The position numbers and the translations under genes are program-made. The notes below the pieces were generated by a model. The model was not told the origin of the DNA. It worked only from the letters and a program-made list of their open reading frames with translations, and searched no databases. Positions 9,101 through 20,659 of a stretch of 64,000 nucleotides of DNA are shown in pieces (position 1 is the first letter of the stretch; every line of letters begins with the position of its first letter). The stretch comes from Euglena gracilis. Its lineage: Eukaryota > Euglenida > Euglenophyceae > Euglenales. The stretch spans positions 40,370,426 through 40,434,425 of the forward strand of contig CP154955.1 in the NCBI GenBank assembly GCA_039621445.1, written 5' to 3'.

Positions 9101-11354
9101 AAAACCCTTAAGTGCCTTTAAGGCCGTCTAAGACCCAAGAGATGCCATGATTCCCCCCAGCTCCCCAAAGGAAGACAAGAGGGCCATGCCCTTTCACACA
9201 GGAGTGGCGATTTTGAAGTGTTTTGTAACCACAGACTTGATACCCACAGGGAGTGGATGAGCCCTCCGCGTTTACGACCCCCCCCAAAAAATTGACATCC
9301 TTGTTATCTTGTGGGGTAACAAGCACACATAAATGGGAATTGCAGTTGCTTTCCATGAAATTGAGGTGGAGGTCATATATGAGCCGTAGCTTGGTCCCGG
9401 GCTGTCACGAAACATTCCACGCACGCGTTGTCTACCCACCTGAAAAACGCCCCGATTTCGCCCGATTTTTCCGAATTTGCCCTGAAAAAAATCCCAGGAA
9501 ATTTGTGGGTCCCGGGGTGTTCTGAAATAATTCTGGGATTATTCCACCCTGCCGATACTTTACAGGTTCCCGTGAACGTTTGGGGGCCCCAAAACAAGGT
9601 TGCACGGCGAAGGTGGCTTACGGTTTTCCACAAAACAGGCAAAAACAGAAGTTTACAGAAAATCGTGAACTGGTTTACGGTTTCCTGTAAACTTGTGTTG
9701 CACCCCTCTTGTTTGTGAATGGGACCTGAACCTTGTACCCAACCCCTGGAGGCAGACTGAGGCCTTAGGACGCGCGCCGCCCGCGCAGCCAACCTCGGAC
9801 CCCCCTCCTCCCGCGAGGCCGCCCGCGTGGCCGGCGCCCCCCTCATCCCCCCCCCCCCCCCGACGTGCCTAGCCTCCATGGTTTACTTTTCCCCCAACTC
9901 TTCGTGTAGCCCGAGAATTTTTTGGTCCATTCATGGGGCCTTTTTAGGCTGTGTTCGGGGTCAAAAAATCGATGTTTCAAAATCTTAATCAAAAGAAACT
10001 TCTGGAGACCTAATTTGAAGCCCTTAAAATGCCCTATCTAACGGTATTTTGATTTCCCCGCACCTCCCCGCCTAGCCCAAAATATGGCCGATTTACGGCC
10101 CAAAACAGCGCGGCACCCTTGCGGCTTAACCGTTTTAGACCCTTTCTTGGGGGGGAGGGGTCAAAAAAATGAAAAACTTTCCAAAATTTCTCAAAAATGG
10201 TGGGGATTCAAAAAGAAAATGTCCGGAGACCGAAATTGAAGCCCTTAAAATGCCCTATCTAACAATAAATAGAACTCAAAAAAACCGGACATTGAGATAC
10301 CCCCCACCTTTGCAGTCGAATGTGGTTTCCCTTCAAACTTCCCCGCTGTAAAAAATATCGTGGGAAAATATTTATACATATGTATACTCCATTTCAGCAG
10401 TGCAGAGAACCGCCCTGAGAAACACATCTCGCAGAAATGAAATTGAAAAGCTACAAAAGAGGCTGAATTACACTGAACATGAAACGGTGGAGCGTATCGT
10501 ACGTTTTCAGAAGTCCATTTGCCGGGCCACGGGGCCATATAATGCAATACACCGACACGCTTCCTTTGAACCTCTCAAACATACCCTGCAACAATACCAC
10601 TTGAGCACAACACCTCCACATGCTGCTCTTCTCCTGTTTCTCTTGTCTCAAAAATCCCTGTCGACAAAATTTCAAAATGGAAGGAATTTTGTTTGGTGCC
10701 ACAATTGTGAAAAGCAACCATTTTAATGGTTGATGTGCACATTTATGCACATCAACCATTCAAAAATACCAACAGCATTCAACAGAGATGGTCCAGCACC
10801 ACAGGAGTACAAGGGAGGCTTATGACACTGTTTTACATTCATTTTCCAACTCCAAACACAGTGCCATTGGAAGCTCTTGGTTGGTTTTAAAATGGTTGGT
10901 GTGCGAAAATGCACACATCGTCCATTTGCGCAGTGGCAGTGGCAGTCCTCCTGTGTTCTAATTCCCCCTCATCAATCCCCAGTGGCAGTCCATTGTCCAT
11001 GTGGCATGTGCAGTTCCACTTCTTTTGCAGCAAACGTGCCGTGAGACGCAAGCAAGCAAAGGGGTGGACCTCCACCCCACCTCCAGAGAACCACGTGACG
11101 CTGGCAGTTGTTACACATGAAAGGGAGGCGGTACCTGGATTTTGGTGTTTTTGTTGGTGTTTTTTTTTCCCACTTTGGGGGTTTAGGTCCAGGCGTTTTT
11201 GTATCATTCCAACCACCACAAAAAAACAACAACAAAAAAAACACGTCATTCCCGGAGAGCCAGGGCCAAAAACGATGATTCGCTCGTATCTTGGCCAATC
11301 ATGCCCCCATTCACTCTCGCCCCTTGTGACGCCGGTGCCCAAATCAAAAAAAGC
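9101..11354. other. repeat-derived or unidentified non-coding DNA
   Basis: Composition is close to balanced and I recognise no conserved gene. A small GC-rich island is at 9,768-9,865. A 15-bp inverted repeat (AATGGTTGATGTGCA and its complement) lies at 10,725-10,760, and a related imperfect one at about 10,890-10,927. The 108-codon open frame at 10,400-10,726 is listed separately. Confidence 0.4.
10400..10726 (+). CDS. hypothetical ORF, 108 codons
   Basis: This frame has AT-balanced codons, unlike the GC-rich genes nearby. It begins with a charged helical stretch (RRNEIEKLQKRLNYTEHET) and continues as a plausible but unrecognised protein. It overlaps a small inverted repeat at its end. It may be a remnant of a mobile element's gene or a chance frame. 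Confidence 0.15.
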   Translation: MQRTALRNTSRRNEIEKLQKRLNYTEHETVERIVRFQKSICRATGPYNAIHRHASFEPLKHTLQQYHLSTTPPHAALLLFLLSQKSLSTKFQNGRNFVWCHNCEKQPF

Positions 11355-11579
11355 TTAAGTGCGAGATGTGCCAGCTAAGTTAAACATTATAAAATTTGAA
11401 AACCTTACTTTTTTTGAATTTTTCACTAAAAAAACAATTCCTGGTTTCAAAGGGGTTTCAAAGTCCCACCCCTTCCCCTTGGGGGTTTGGCACTTCCCTC
11501 CCATTCCATCAAACCAACAATCAGCCAATGCCCTGGGAGTGAGGGCCCTCGTTGCTGTCGGGGCTGCCGGCCCCTGGGA

Positions 11580-11735
11580 GGAAACTTCTTGCGCCGCAGG
11601 ATGATGTGGGTGCTGACCACGGTGCCGTAGGGGAGGAAGGCGGCGGCCAGTTGCTTGCGAGTGACCCCGACGGGGAGGTTGGTGACGTATACGGCGGCAG
11701 GCGGTGGCGGTCTGTCGGCCCGGTCGATGGTGCGT
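11580..11735 (-). CDS. isolated RRM exon (paralog of the RRM gene at 34 kb)
   Basis: The minus strand reads AVYVTNLPVGVTRKQLAAAF, then YGTVVSTHIILRRKKFP. This is the first half of an RNA recognition motif: the RNP2-like strand VYVTNLP, then helix 1 and strand 2. It closely matches the RRM split over two exons at 33.8-34.2 kb but here has no intron after VTR. It ends at a junction (TTTCC, then TCCCAG) with CAG at +4, the same place where the 34 kb gene has its next intron. I could not find the RNP1 half downstream,  so this is a truncated gene copy or one whose next exon I missed. Confidence 0.65.
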
Positions 11736-12940
11736 GTGAGTGCGTGGTGTGGCGGGGGACTGGTGTTGTGCTGGAAGGGTTTGGCAATTGTTGTGCTTGG
11801 AAACGTTGATTATAATTAAATCAATAATGAGTTTTAAAAACATCGGATAAGAAGAAAAAGAGAACCAGAAACCCCTACATTTAAAAAAAAATCATATAAA
11901 ACAAACAAAATCAATGGCCATTAAACAATAATATACCACTTCAGAATCATCTTTTTTGGACATATAATATTCTATTCTGGACATATACATGATATTCTGG
12001 ACATATACATTTTTTCCGCACAGAACCATATGGAACATTATGAAATATCCTCGGACATCTTTGCTATCCTTTTAACGGTACTCGTAAGGATTCTGACTGG
12101 CACCCTTCCGTTGGACAAACGTGCACCCTTCGCCGTCTGCACGTTGCATCGTGACCCGCTGTCACCCTCCGTTTCGGCTGCGAGTTGATTTGTGCTGATG
12201 CTGGCACTGGCCAGCTTCCTCAATGAGCTGGTCGCCTGTCTCCACCGGTGGATCTAACTCTGGAATGCCGGCTACATTTGAAATGAAGCCCCCTCCCCGG
12301 GGCTGTACACTCAAAGCAGCTGAAACTAAATGTCAGCAGGAGTGCTTCGACATGGGGGGAGGGGCATTACTGAAATATACAGATATGTATCACTCAGTTT
12401 CCAAAATCTTCAACCCTAATTTTTTGCAGACTTCCTATGAACATAGACGCGGCTCACCATGGGACACCCAAAAGCAGTGCGCTAATGTATGCGGCTGTGG
12501 AGGTGTGCGCAGGGGCAGGAATGACGCTGCTGAGCGTGTGCAACGTTGAACGGGCCCTTAGCTCTGTAATGATGGGACATTAAATCCCGAGCCCCAATCG
12601 CAACCGCCCCCCCATTGCATCACAGAAGAAGCGTCCCACGCGTGGCTCTCAGCTGGATACACATTGAACATGAACGACCAGGCTAAACGAACGGCTTCGA
12701 CCCTGTAAAGTGATGGGGAAAACAAAAAAAAACGTTCACTATGGCCCTGCATCTGACTCTGGTTTGCATAATGTCATATGCTGCTGTCATATGCTGTAGG
12801 TGTTCACAATGCATACCTCCCCCCTTGTCCAATGATCACAAGATTCGTCTCCAACCGAGGGGGAGCGGTGGTTGTTAGACAAAGGGGGTGGACCCCAGGT
12901 CGGCAAAAAAAAATTGACCACACATGGGATGCATGAGCAT
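11736..12940. other. non-coding, AT-richer stretch with a short tandem repeat
   Basis: No gene is supported. A repeat of TCTGGACATATA-like units lies at about 11,956-12,012. Around 12,826-12,900 there is a short element with G/C runs and GTTAGACAAAGGGGG ends, of the kind clustered at 18.4-19.9 kb. Confidence 0.35.
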
Positions 12941-12949
12941 TTTGGGCTG

Positions 12950-13290
12950 ATTCTGGCTGTTTTTGACACGCTTGACCATTTTTGGTCACTTTTGACAATT
13001 CTTAGCCACTTTTCAGTGTTTTTGGCCACTGTTGACCATTTTTTGCCAAGAGTTCACCAAAATAGTCAAAAAAAAGCCAAAAGTGGTCAACGGTGGCAAA
13101 AAATAACCAACAATGGACAAAAACTGACGAAAAAAAAGTGGCCAAAAGTGAACAAAAGTGGCCAAAAAAAATAGCCAAAAATGGCAAAAAGTGACCAAAA
13201 AAAGGTGGGCCAAACCTTGACCAACTTTGACAAATTTCCATCTTTTGTAGCAATCTTGCAGACTATTTTGGGTAAATTGTGTCATTTTGG
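12950..13290. repeat. long imperfect foldback repeat
   Basis: The left half is made of TTTTTGGCCACTTTT-like units and the right half of their complements (AAAAGTGGCCAAAA), giving a long imperfect hairpin. The right edge (CAACTTTGACAAATTTCCAT and following bases to about 13,285) recurs at 36,620-36,690, so this is a dispersed family. Confidence 0.55.
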
Positions 13291-13379
13291 AGGGCCACTG
13301 GCAAACTGGCCCTTTTCAGCCATTTTGGTCATTTGCAGCCATGGTGTACAATTCTGTCCATGCTCATAAGACCAATTGA

Positions 13380-13790
13380 CAATTGACAATTGGCAATTGA
13401 CGCCCCCGCACAATTGATGTCCCCGGGCAATTGTCACCCCCCTCTGCGCTGGCCAAATTGTCACCCCGGGAAATTGTCACCCCCTCCCATGAAAGTCATA
13501 TTAAAACCAAATGACCAAAAACACCATCTAAAACACAAGTGAACGCGCAAAAATGCAGCTATGGTTGTGATACTGTACAGCACGTTGTAGCAAAATAGTA
13601 GGTCAATCAAGTTGTGTCGGCGAAAAGAAAGTTCACAGATATCTTCCGTGGTGGGGGGTGACAAATTGGGCAGCACAGAGGGGGGTGACAATTTCCCGGG
13701 ATGACCAATTGGCCGGCACAGCCAGGGATGACAATTGCCCGGGGGCGCCAATTGCCCGGGGGCGTCAATTGCCCGGGGGGGGGGTATACA
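13380..13790. mobile_element. composite inverted-repeat element with ACAATTGCCCGGGG units
   Basis: Two arms built from repeated ACAATTGCCCGGGG and ACAATTTCCCGGGG units flank a core of about 140 bp. Here the arms are in inverted orientation (13,380-13,490 and 13,640-13,785). The core carries AACACCATCTAAAACACAAG and CAGCACGTTGTAGC. The same core is at 26,870-27,030, so this is a mobile family. A lone arm lies at 25,855-25,930. Confidence 0.6.
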
Positions 13791-14960
13791 AAAAGATCGA
13801 TTCTGACAGTGGGGGGGGTGCGCGTTGGACAAGGCAAATGGTCGATGGGATGGGGGGGGAGGTGTAGGGAAGCCGGTTTGTGGTATGGGACTGTATGTTG
13901 GGGAGGTGTATGGGACTACTTTTTTGCATGAAACGCGCACCTGGGCCCTGGCGAAGAGTGCGTGTGAAATCCTAAAAATTGATGAGAAAAAGGAAAGGTA
14001 AGCAAACAAGAAAGAAAACGAAACTTTGCCAAAAAAAACTCGTTAAAACTTTGCCAACGCCTCGTTACGAGACATGAAACAGAGAGGGTGTCGGTGGCTT
14101 GGGGAGGGCGTGAATCCGCAGGCCTTGTGGGCCGACGCGCTCGGTCCTACAGCGCCATCAGCAAATGGCAACTGTTCGCACAATTGCACAGTCCGGACAA
14201 AAATTGTTCAAACAAGAACACCAGCAAAAAGTGACTGGAAAAATCTGGTGATTCCATTTATCATTTGTAGTAGCAAAACACTGTTGAAAAAAAAAACCCG
14301 GCGTTGTCGACCTGGGTCAAATTGGGCCCAATAGTGGGGATCAATGACCAGGGACGGGTGCAATAACACAGGGGTAGGAAACTCAATTTCTCTGTTTCCA
14401 TATTTCACATAAATTAGAAGCTCAAAGTAATTTGTTTCTTCTTCATTCTTTCAAGTCATCACAAAAACGACCCTCAAAAAATCTCAGTGAAGGCAGAGCA
14501 TTGTCGCCCTTCCTCATCATCTTTTATCTAAACTGTGCATTCATCGACACTCCCATCACTCTGTTGTTGCTGCGAACATCCCGGTGCTCCCCAACCAGGG
14601 CCCAAGTGAGGGGGGATGGTTGGCAGCTCAGAGGCTGAAAATATGGGTTGGCTGGAGAAACCTGCTCCCTGACACTCCACATGGAACATGGACCCGGCCT
14701 GAGGTTGAACCGGGTATTTTAAAAAATCGACACTGCAAAAAAATGCCCAAGATTGCAACTCATTTAAAAAAAATATTTACAAACCAAGGATTTTGGTGTG
14801 CAGCCCTTTTTGACCCATTTTTTGCCCATTTTTGCACCTCTGAAAGCAAATAATCCGTCACTGTCAAGCGGCTGCAAAAAATAAACCTCGTCAATTGGGG
14901 GGGTCCGGCTGGAAAAAGCTGCTGGCAGGCTGGACCCCCACACGGGGAATAGAATCAGGC
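13791..14960. other. unassigned non-coding DNA
   Basis: I see no supported gene. There is a short GC-richer patch at 14,085-14,160 with an open frame in both strands but no recognisable motif. Confidence 0.3.
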
Positions 14961-14966
14961 TCCAGC

Positions 14967-15147
14967 CAGGTTTTTTAAGACTCCCCTGGGGTGTCTCCCC
15001 ACCTGCCCAGTCCGGCGGGACTCCCCCCTCGGGGGGAACTCCAAATTTGGGCTGGATAGCGGCATTTCCAAAAAAAAAATATAGGTATCTAAATTATAGC
15101 ACTCAGCCCCCCCCCCCCCGGGGTCTGCAAGTTTAACAAGAAAACTG
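14967..15147. mobile_element. short MITE, CAGGTTTTTTAAGAC ends
   Basis: The left end CAGGTTTTTTAAGAC and the right end, which reads CAGTTTTCTTGTTAAAC in reverse complement, are inverted. The inside has a C/G run. It belongs with the CAGGG...TTAAGACC elements at 7,130, 38,978 and 58,301. Confidence 0.45.
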
Positions 15148-16040
15148 GCCGCAGGCAGCTGACAGCCCTCAGCTCCCCAACCAAGAAGGGAATGCCCAGG
15201 GAGGGGTGACAAGCACAGAGCACGACGGGAGCAGCAAAAGCCACTGTTTGTGGGGGCGGCGCTGGGCGGTCCGGGTGGGGAGGGGGCGGAACGCCAGCAG
15301 CCGGCGGAGGGGAGCGGCACCCCGAGCGGGCCGGGGCTCCATTGGGCAGTGACCTGCCATCTTGGACCGGCCTCTCAACCGCGCAGCAATCCCTGAATTT
15401 TAGGAGTGCCACGCAGGGGGAAGAAGTCAGCCATAAAGCGTTTTCGGGAAAGCTCACAAAATTCCGCAATCCTCAATCCCCCTGCCGTGTGGCAATGTCC
15501 CTAAGCGACTAATCTAAAACCTAAATCTAAGGACGACCGCACGCTTGAGGCACACAAAGCAACCGCAGGAAACAACAGTGTGACCGGCTCGACCCGAGAT
15601 GAGACCCGGCCCAGATGGCGATGTGCCAGTGCGGGAAGGGAGTCGACGTCGAAGGTGGTGGGCGGGCGGTTTGGGCAGAACTACAACTGGGCTAAGTGTC
15701 CAACGAAGTTGGAGGCCACTTTGACGCCAATGCGCGCGAGCAGTGCATCAAAGCACATTCCAATGCACCGGGGGGTATCGGAGGCCATCAGGAAAATTGC
15801 AGAAAAACTGCCGAAAATTTTGAAATGTTTTAGCATTTTTGTCCCCCCCCGGTCTTAAAAAAAACCCCTGTTTGCAACATTGGGTGTTGGCTTTGAGCCG
15901 CTATTCGCATTTTTTCCAACAAAAAGGACCAAAACATGATTTTTGCAGTTTTGGAAGCATGCCGTTTCTTGATACATGGAATTCCTTGGGTGAAAAATCA
16001 CAATGGCAAATAGCAAATGACAAAAATTTGAGGCCCAGAA
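15148..16040. other. non-coding; one solo MITE end
   Basis: A GC-rich patch at 15,225-15,350 is open on both strands but has no recognised motif. At about 15,848-15,870 a sequence matches, in reverse complement, the left TIR of the element at 7,130 through its G run; no partner end is visible. Confidence 0.3.
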
Positions 16041-16325
16041 CAGACTTTCATTTAGTGCACCGCGGTGAAGTCGGCCGCGGCGCAAATTTTTTTTCCCGTG
16101 GCGCACAATTAAATTTTTGCCGCGGCACACCAACGACGCACCCGCGGCGCCTGACATTCCCGCGGCACACGCTGTTTTTTTGTTGCGGCGCACCTGAAAC
16201 GCTGCTGCGGCGCACGCGGCGCACAGAAAAAACTCTTCCGGGGCGCACGCGGTCACAAAATTTACGGTGCCGCGGCGCACGCGGTGCAGAAAAAAAATTT
16301 CCGAAGCGCACTAAATGAAAGTCTG
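16041..16325. mobile_element. hAT-like MITE with CAGACTTTC TIRs and 8-bp target duplication
   Basis: Perfect 18-bp terminal inverted repeats (CAGACTTTCATTTAGTGC and its complement) bound a 285-bp element. It is flanked on both sides by GCCCAGAA, an exact 8-bp target site duplication. The inside repeats a CCGCGGCGCAC-like unit several times. The 8-bp duplication and CAG start suggest the hAT superfamily; no transposase is present. Shorter relatives are inside the dynein gene at 44,416-44,530 and 51,385-51,494. Confidence 0.85.
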
Positions 16326-17450
16326 GCCCAGAAATCGCCAAATTTTGTCAAAATTTGTAAATTTGGCAAAATTGGTCAAATTTGCAACAAAATAACAAAA
16401 AAAAGCACCTTTGTATATCCCCGGTGGAAGAAATGACGTCCAATAAAAGATGACAAGCACAAAATGCCTCGGTGCAACTTGCCCCCTTTGCCAGTCCCCA
16501 AATTGTAGGCCACTGCCAAGGCAGGCATACCCCGGGGGTGGTGTCGGCCATGCCATCTTCCTCCGAAAGGGTAAAAAACCTCCCGAAGCCGCACGCCAGA
16601 AAAGAAATGGCGGAAGCTTCAGCAAGAGCGCCCGTGGCGGGCAGGGCAATTCACAAAAACGAGCAGGAGACCCAGAAGTTCGTGAGTGGTTTGAAAATGA
16701 TATCTTCTTGTGCCTTTTCTTTTTTTGGGGCAAGTTCAATTTACAAGCGGTGATCATATTTTGCTGTTAGTGCACCGTGGTACAAAAAAATATGCGGTGT
16801 TTGCGGTGTGGGGAGTTTTTTTTTTTTTGCTACAACTGTCATGTCACAAAAAAAACATTGCGTGACTGCGCAACAAACCATCAAACTCAAAAAGAAGAGA
16901 ATCTCCGGACGTCAAAGGCAGAGGCTGGACCAAATCTCAGGTGTCCATCAAATAAAACATAAGATGCCTTTTGATAAATCGAAAATGCTCTTTCACTTTG
17001 AATGGCAGCCACCCCCCAATGACTTTAACCGCTGCATTGAGGGGCAAAAGTTTTTTTAGAAGGATCTCTTTTGGCCTTCTCTGCGAAGCTAGTTATAAGC
17101 AAACAAACGGAAGGGAAGGGAAGTGCAAAGTTATTGGGGGGGGGTAACTAGCCCCCCCCCCTCCTCCCAAGAGATATTGTTATGGGATACGGTTGCAAAT
17201 TTGGCCCAAAATTTTTGGACTAAAAAGTAAAAGTAAAAAATTTTACATCAAAAATTGACAAATTTTGATTTTAAGAACTACATTTAGGCCTCAATTCAGG
17301 CCAAAATGAAAAACTGCCGAACAAAAAACCGCCGAATTTGGGTCAAAATGCCCCTTCCCAACTACCAGATGAATTTGTCCATGAGGTAGCACTGTTCGAC
17401 CTGGATATTATATTTTTCATATTTTTTATCAACCTCAGGGTGGGGGTTCA
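16326..17450. other. unassigned non-coding DNA
   Basis: Low-complexity A/T-rich sequence with short T runs. No gene or conserved motif is recognised. Confidence 0.3.
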
Positions 17451-17720
17451 CTTCCAAGAACCAGTCAGCAACAGTCAGCAACAATTTTTAGAAACCCAGT
17501 CAGTCACTTCCCCCCTCCCCGGGTCAGCCATGCCAATCGAAGTAAAAATTGAACACAACTGTGCAAAAAAAAATGGTCGAAAAAGTTCCGCACCTTCGGC
17601 GACAGGTTGCTCTTGTCATTATGTGTTGACCCCACCAGGAGGAGAAGGGAGTTCAGGCCAAAAATCAGTCAGTCAATCTGGGGGGAAAACCATTCACCAG
17701 GGGGGGGGGGTGTCGGCCAA
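17450..17720. repeat. CAGTCAGTCAC-type mini-element
   Basis: Clusters of CAGTCAGCAACAGTCAG and GTCAGTCAAT with C and G runs flank a short GCACCTTCGGCGAC hairpin-like core. The same layout recurs at 29,765-30,020 and 37,790-38,095. Confidence 0.4.
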
Positions 17721-18400
17721 CAATTGTATGCATTTTATCCAGGAAAAGCCGATTCAACCATTCTGCACAGAGGATTTACATTAGAGAAATGGACCATGGC
17801 GGATGAGGATGAAAGGTAAAAAAAGATCAAAACGAATTAAATAGAAAAACAATAAACCTGATGTGTTTGAACAAAGGAGGCATGTATGGTGATTCTACTC
17901 GATTTTATGTGATTTAGTGTGATGTTGCTTGAACAAAATGCCTGGCCGTGGCATGGCGTGATTTTTGCGTGCTTTTATGACCTTTCCAGAACAATGTTTG
18001 CGCCGTCATTCGTGATTTCACACTATTTACACATCGCATCGTTGTGAACAGCCCTGTGGCAGGGGATGGCAAGGCACAGACTGCAGCACGGGCAGGGGGT
18101 GGGGCTTCCTGTGGCCTGGGATGGGCCACTGCACCACCGCTGCCCCAACCCATGTCGGGGCATGGGTTGGGGCAGGCGTGGCGTGACGAAGGCAGGATGG
18201 GGGCGAAGCTCCAGTCTGGACAGTCCTTCGCTGTGAACCAGGCAGGTCCACAGGATTGCACTTGAGCTGCCCACCTGGGCTGCTCACCGGAGGCAGGGCA
18301 TAGCCCAAGAAAACTTGGCCCGGGGTCCAGCCGGCCAGCAGCATTTTTCCGGTCCTGGACCCCTTCCCTCCCCCGCAGCCTGCCATCGATGGGCTTTTAT
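17721..18400. other. unassigned non-coding DNA with a short inverted repeat
   Basis: No gene is supported. An inverted repeat (CCCCAACCCATG ... CATGGGTTGGGG) lies at about 18,140-18,175. Confidence 0.3.
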
Positions 18401-19960
18401 TACCCTCCCCCCCCCCCCTATGTCCAACGACCGGTAAACTCTGTCCTCTGACGGGGGGGGGGGTGGTTGTTGGACATAGGGTAGTGACCAAAAAGGTGTC
18501 CTCTGACCGGGGGGGGGGGGGTGGTCGTTGGACAGGGGGTCAAGAGAAAAAAGTTTGTCGAAACCCCCCCACACAGGTCAAAATTTTCCTTTCGGCGCTT
18601 CGCGCCCCCATTTCCAGCCCTGTCAACAAATATTTCCTCAAATAGCACCCAAAATGTACCTTCACGCCGCGGGATTTCACAAAAAAAAACAAAGATACCC
18701 AGTCGACAATCCCTGCATTCCATCAACCATCTTCACTCCATCATACAACCTAGCAAACACCTGAAAATTTCATGGTGGAATGTTGGGAGTGTGGTGAAGC
18801 TCCTTCAACAACCGCACACTATCTCCCTGGTGGAGCGCTCGTAATGCACAAAACTCCCCAGAGGGAACATTTTAATGCACGATGGGCTGCGGGGTAGAGG
18901 ACAAGGGCGGAAGAAAAGCCTTTCAGGGCTGGCTTTCGGTTTTCACACACCTGCAAAAAAACATCAAACCTCCGAAAAGGTGTCCTCTGACCGGGGGGGG
19001 GGGGTGGTCGTTGGGCATAGGGGGGTCGTTGGACATAGGGGGGGGGTACTTTCCAGCCGCTCTCTGGGCCGCTGGACGGCGACAAATTCTTCACTTTCGG
19101 GGCAAAAATGGGCCGAAGATGGGGCGGAATGCGCACACTGACAAAGAGAAGAAGCTGGAGGGGCAGTTACGCCGCCTGACATCCTTCACACACTTCCTTC
19201 TTCTTGGCCTTTTCGGTTGTTGCTGCAAATCCCCCCCTACAGCGCTGGCTATGCTCCCATAAGGAGTGAGAGCAGTCAAAGGGATGCAAAAGAAACAGAC
19301 TGTTTGTGGTGCCATTTGTTCAATCGATGTGGTGCTGCAGTGCTGGGGGGTGTTAACCTATGGTTTGATACGATGGCTTGAGTTTAAAACCCATCATATC
19401 CGGCTGCAAGTATTTGTTTTGTTGTTGGCCATCAAAGCCCATAATGCATGCACAAGTTTTTATATGTGCATCACAACGTTTCTTCCTTCAACAAAAGTGT
19501 TCTGTTTGCTACCCCCCCCCCCTTGTCCAACGACCACTAATGTTCGTCTCTGACCGGGGGGGGGGCGGTCAATGTTCAATGTTAAAATGGCCAATGTTCG
19601 TCTCTGACCAGGGGGGGGGGTCGTTAGACAAGGGGGGGAATTTCCGGCGCGTCTCGCTGGAAATTTTTTGGCGTGACAATAACCAATCTCATAATGTTGA
19701 CTCAAGGAAGGTGGAACAAATTACCACAAGGCCATCATTGCACACATATGATGTTGTCCATTCAAAACAGTTCAAGCAAAAAGCATTCAGTGATCAAGCA
19801 CCACGGTTTGTTAAATCAAAAGCAAAAGCAAGAACATTGTCAAGTCTTATTTCCCCAAGATCGTATACGAAAAGATCGTCTCTGACCGGGGGGGGGGGTC
19901 GTTAGACAAGCCCGATCGTTGGAGAAGGGGGGGGAGGTACCCTTTATGTCTCACCAAACA
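18400..19960. repeat. cluster of short elements with GTCGTTGGACA and G runs
   Basis: At about 18,400-18,545, 18,975-19,050, 19,510-19,640 and 19,875-19,935 the same mini-structure recurs: TGTCCAACGACC or GTCGTTGGACA at the outside and CTCTGACCGGGGG inside. These look like short foldback ends of several related non-autonomous elements, nested or inserted next to each other. No coding sequence is supported between them. Confidence 0.45.
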
Positions 19961-20659
19961 CATGGGAGGACAAGGAGACCCAATCCCTGGGCTGCCCTGA
20001 ATCCTCTTGCCCGTCATCGATGAGTTTCCATCGATGAGTTCTTCTTCCAGCCTGAAAGGCAGTTGGATGGCAGTAACACATTTGCGCCTTTCAGTGGTGC
20101 ACGAATGGTCCAAGAGGGAAAAATGAGGAACCCGTTTCCAACTCAAACTCAATTTTTTTTGCAGCTGGGTTTTCTCTTTATTGCAAATTTGATTTCTTTT
20201 GCTTTGTTCAGTGTTGGTGCTTCTACAATATTTAACATGTGCCATTTTAGAGGATGTGGAATTACTATGGTTTTCAAATCCTGAAGTGCGAGGTATTTTG
20301 CAGAAATAAAACACTGCAGAAAAACCAGCCTGCAGGCCTGGATTTTTCGCATCGGCAGTTGAGCATATAAAATTGAGTTTGAAAGTGCCCTTCACCTCTG
20401 GCTTTTTAGTCCAAAAATGGGGCACAGCACATTGGCTGAAAATGGACTCTTTCAGCTTAACTGAGGTATCTAATCTGCACCATCCTTCAGAAATGCCTTT
20501 TTTTAACAAAAATTCTTCAAAATTCTGCATTCTTGCATCACAAAGTCCTGCAAAAATACCCCAAAATACCCCAAAATTGTATTGCGTTATAAATGTGTTT
20601 TGCTGCTTTGTGCAGGAAAAGTGGCACCCGGGACTTTTTTGGGTAGCACGAGTAACCAT
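19847..20659 (-). CDS. long hypothetical ORF, 270 codons, uncertain
   Basis: This is an unusually long open frame for a region of moderate GC. The product is Ser/Lys/Cys-rich with no motif I recognise, and its C-terminal end runs into a G-run mini-element (19,875-19,935). It does not share the GC-rich codon use of the confident genes. It may be a degenerate element gene or chance. Confidence 0.15.
   Translation of the reverse strand: MVTRATQKSPGCHFSCTKQQNTFITQYNFGVFWGIFAGLCDARMQNFEEFLLKKGISEGWCRLDTSVKLKESIFSQCAVPHFWTKKPEVKGTFKLNFICSTADAKNPGLQAGFSAVFYFCKIPRTSGFENHSNSTSSKMAHVKYCRSTNTEQSKRNQICNKEKTQLQKKLSLSWKRVPHFSLLDHSCTTERRKCVTAIQLPFRLEEELIDGNSSMTGKRIQGSPGIGSPCPPMCLVRHKGYLPPLLQRSGLSNDPPPRSETIFSYTILGK

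Noticed and set aside
12950-13290. A CRISPR-like array of short repeats
   Set aside because: The units are degenerate, unspaced and inverted about a centre; this is a foldback repeat in a eukaryotic genome.
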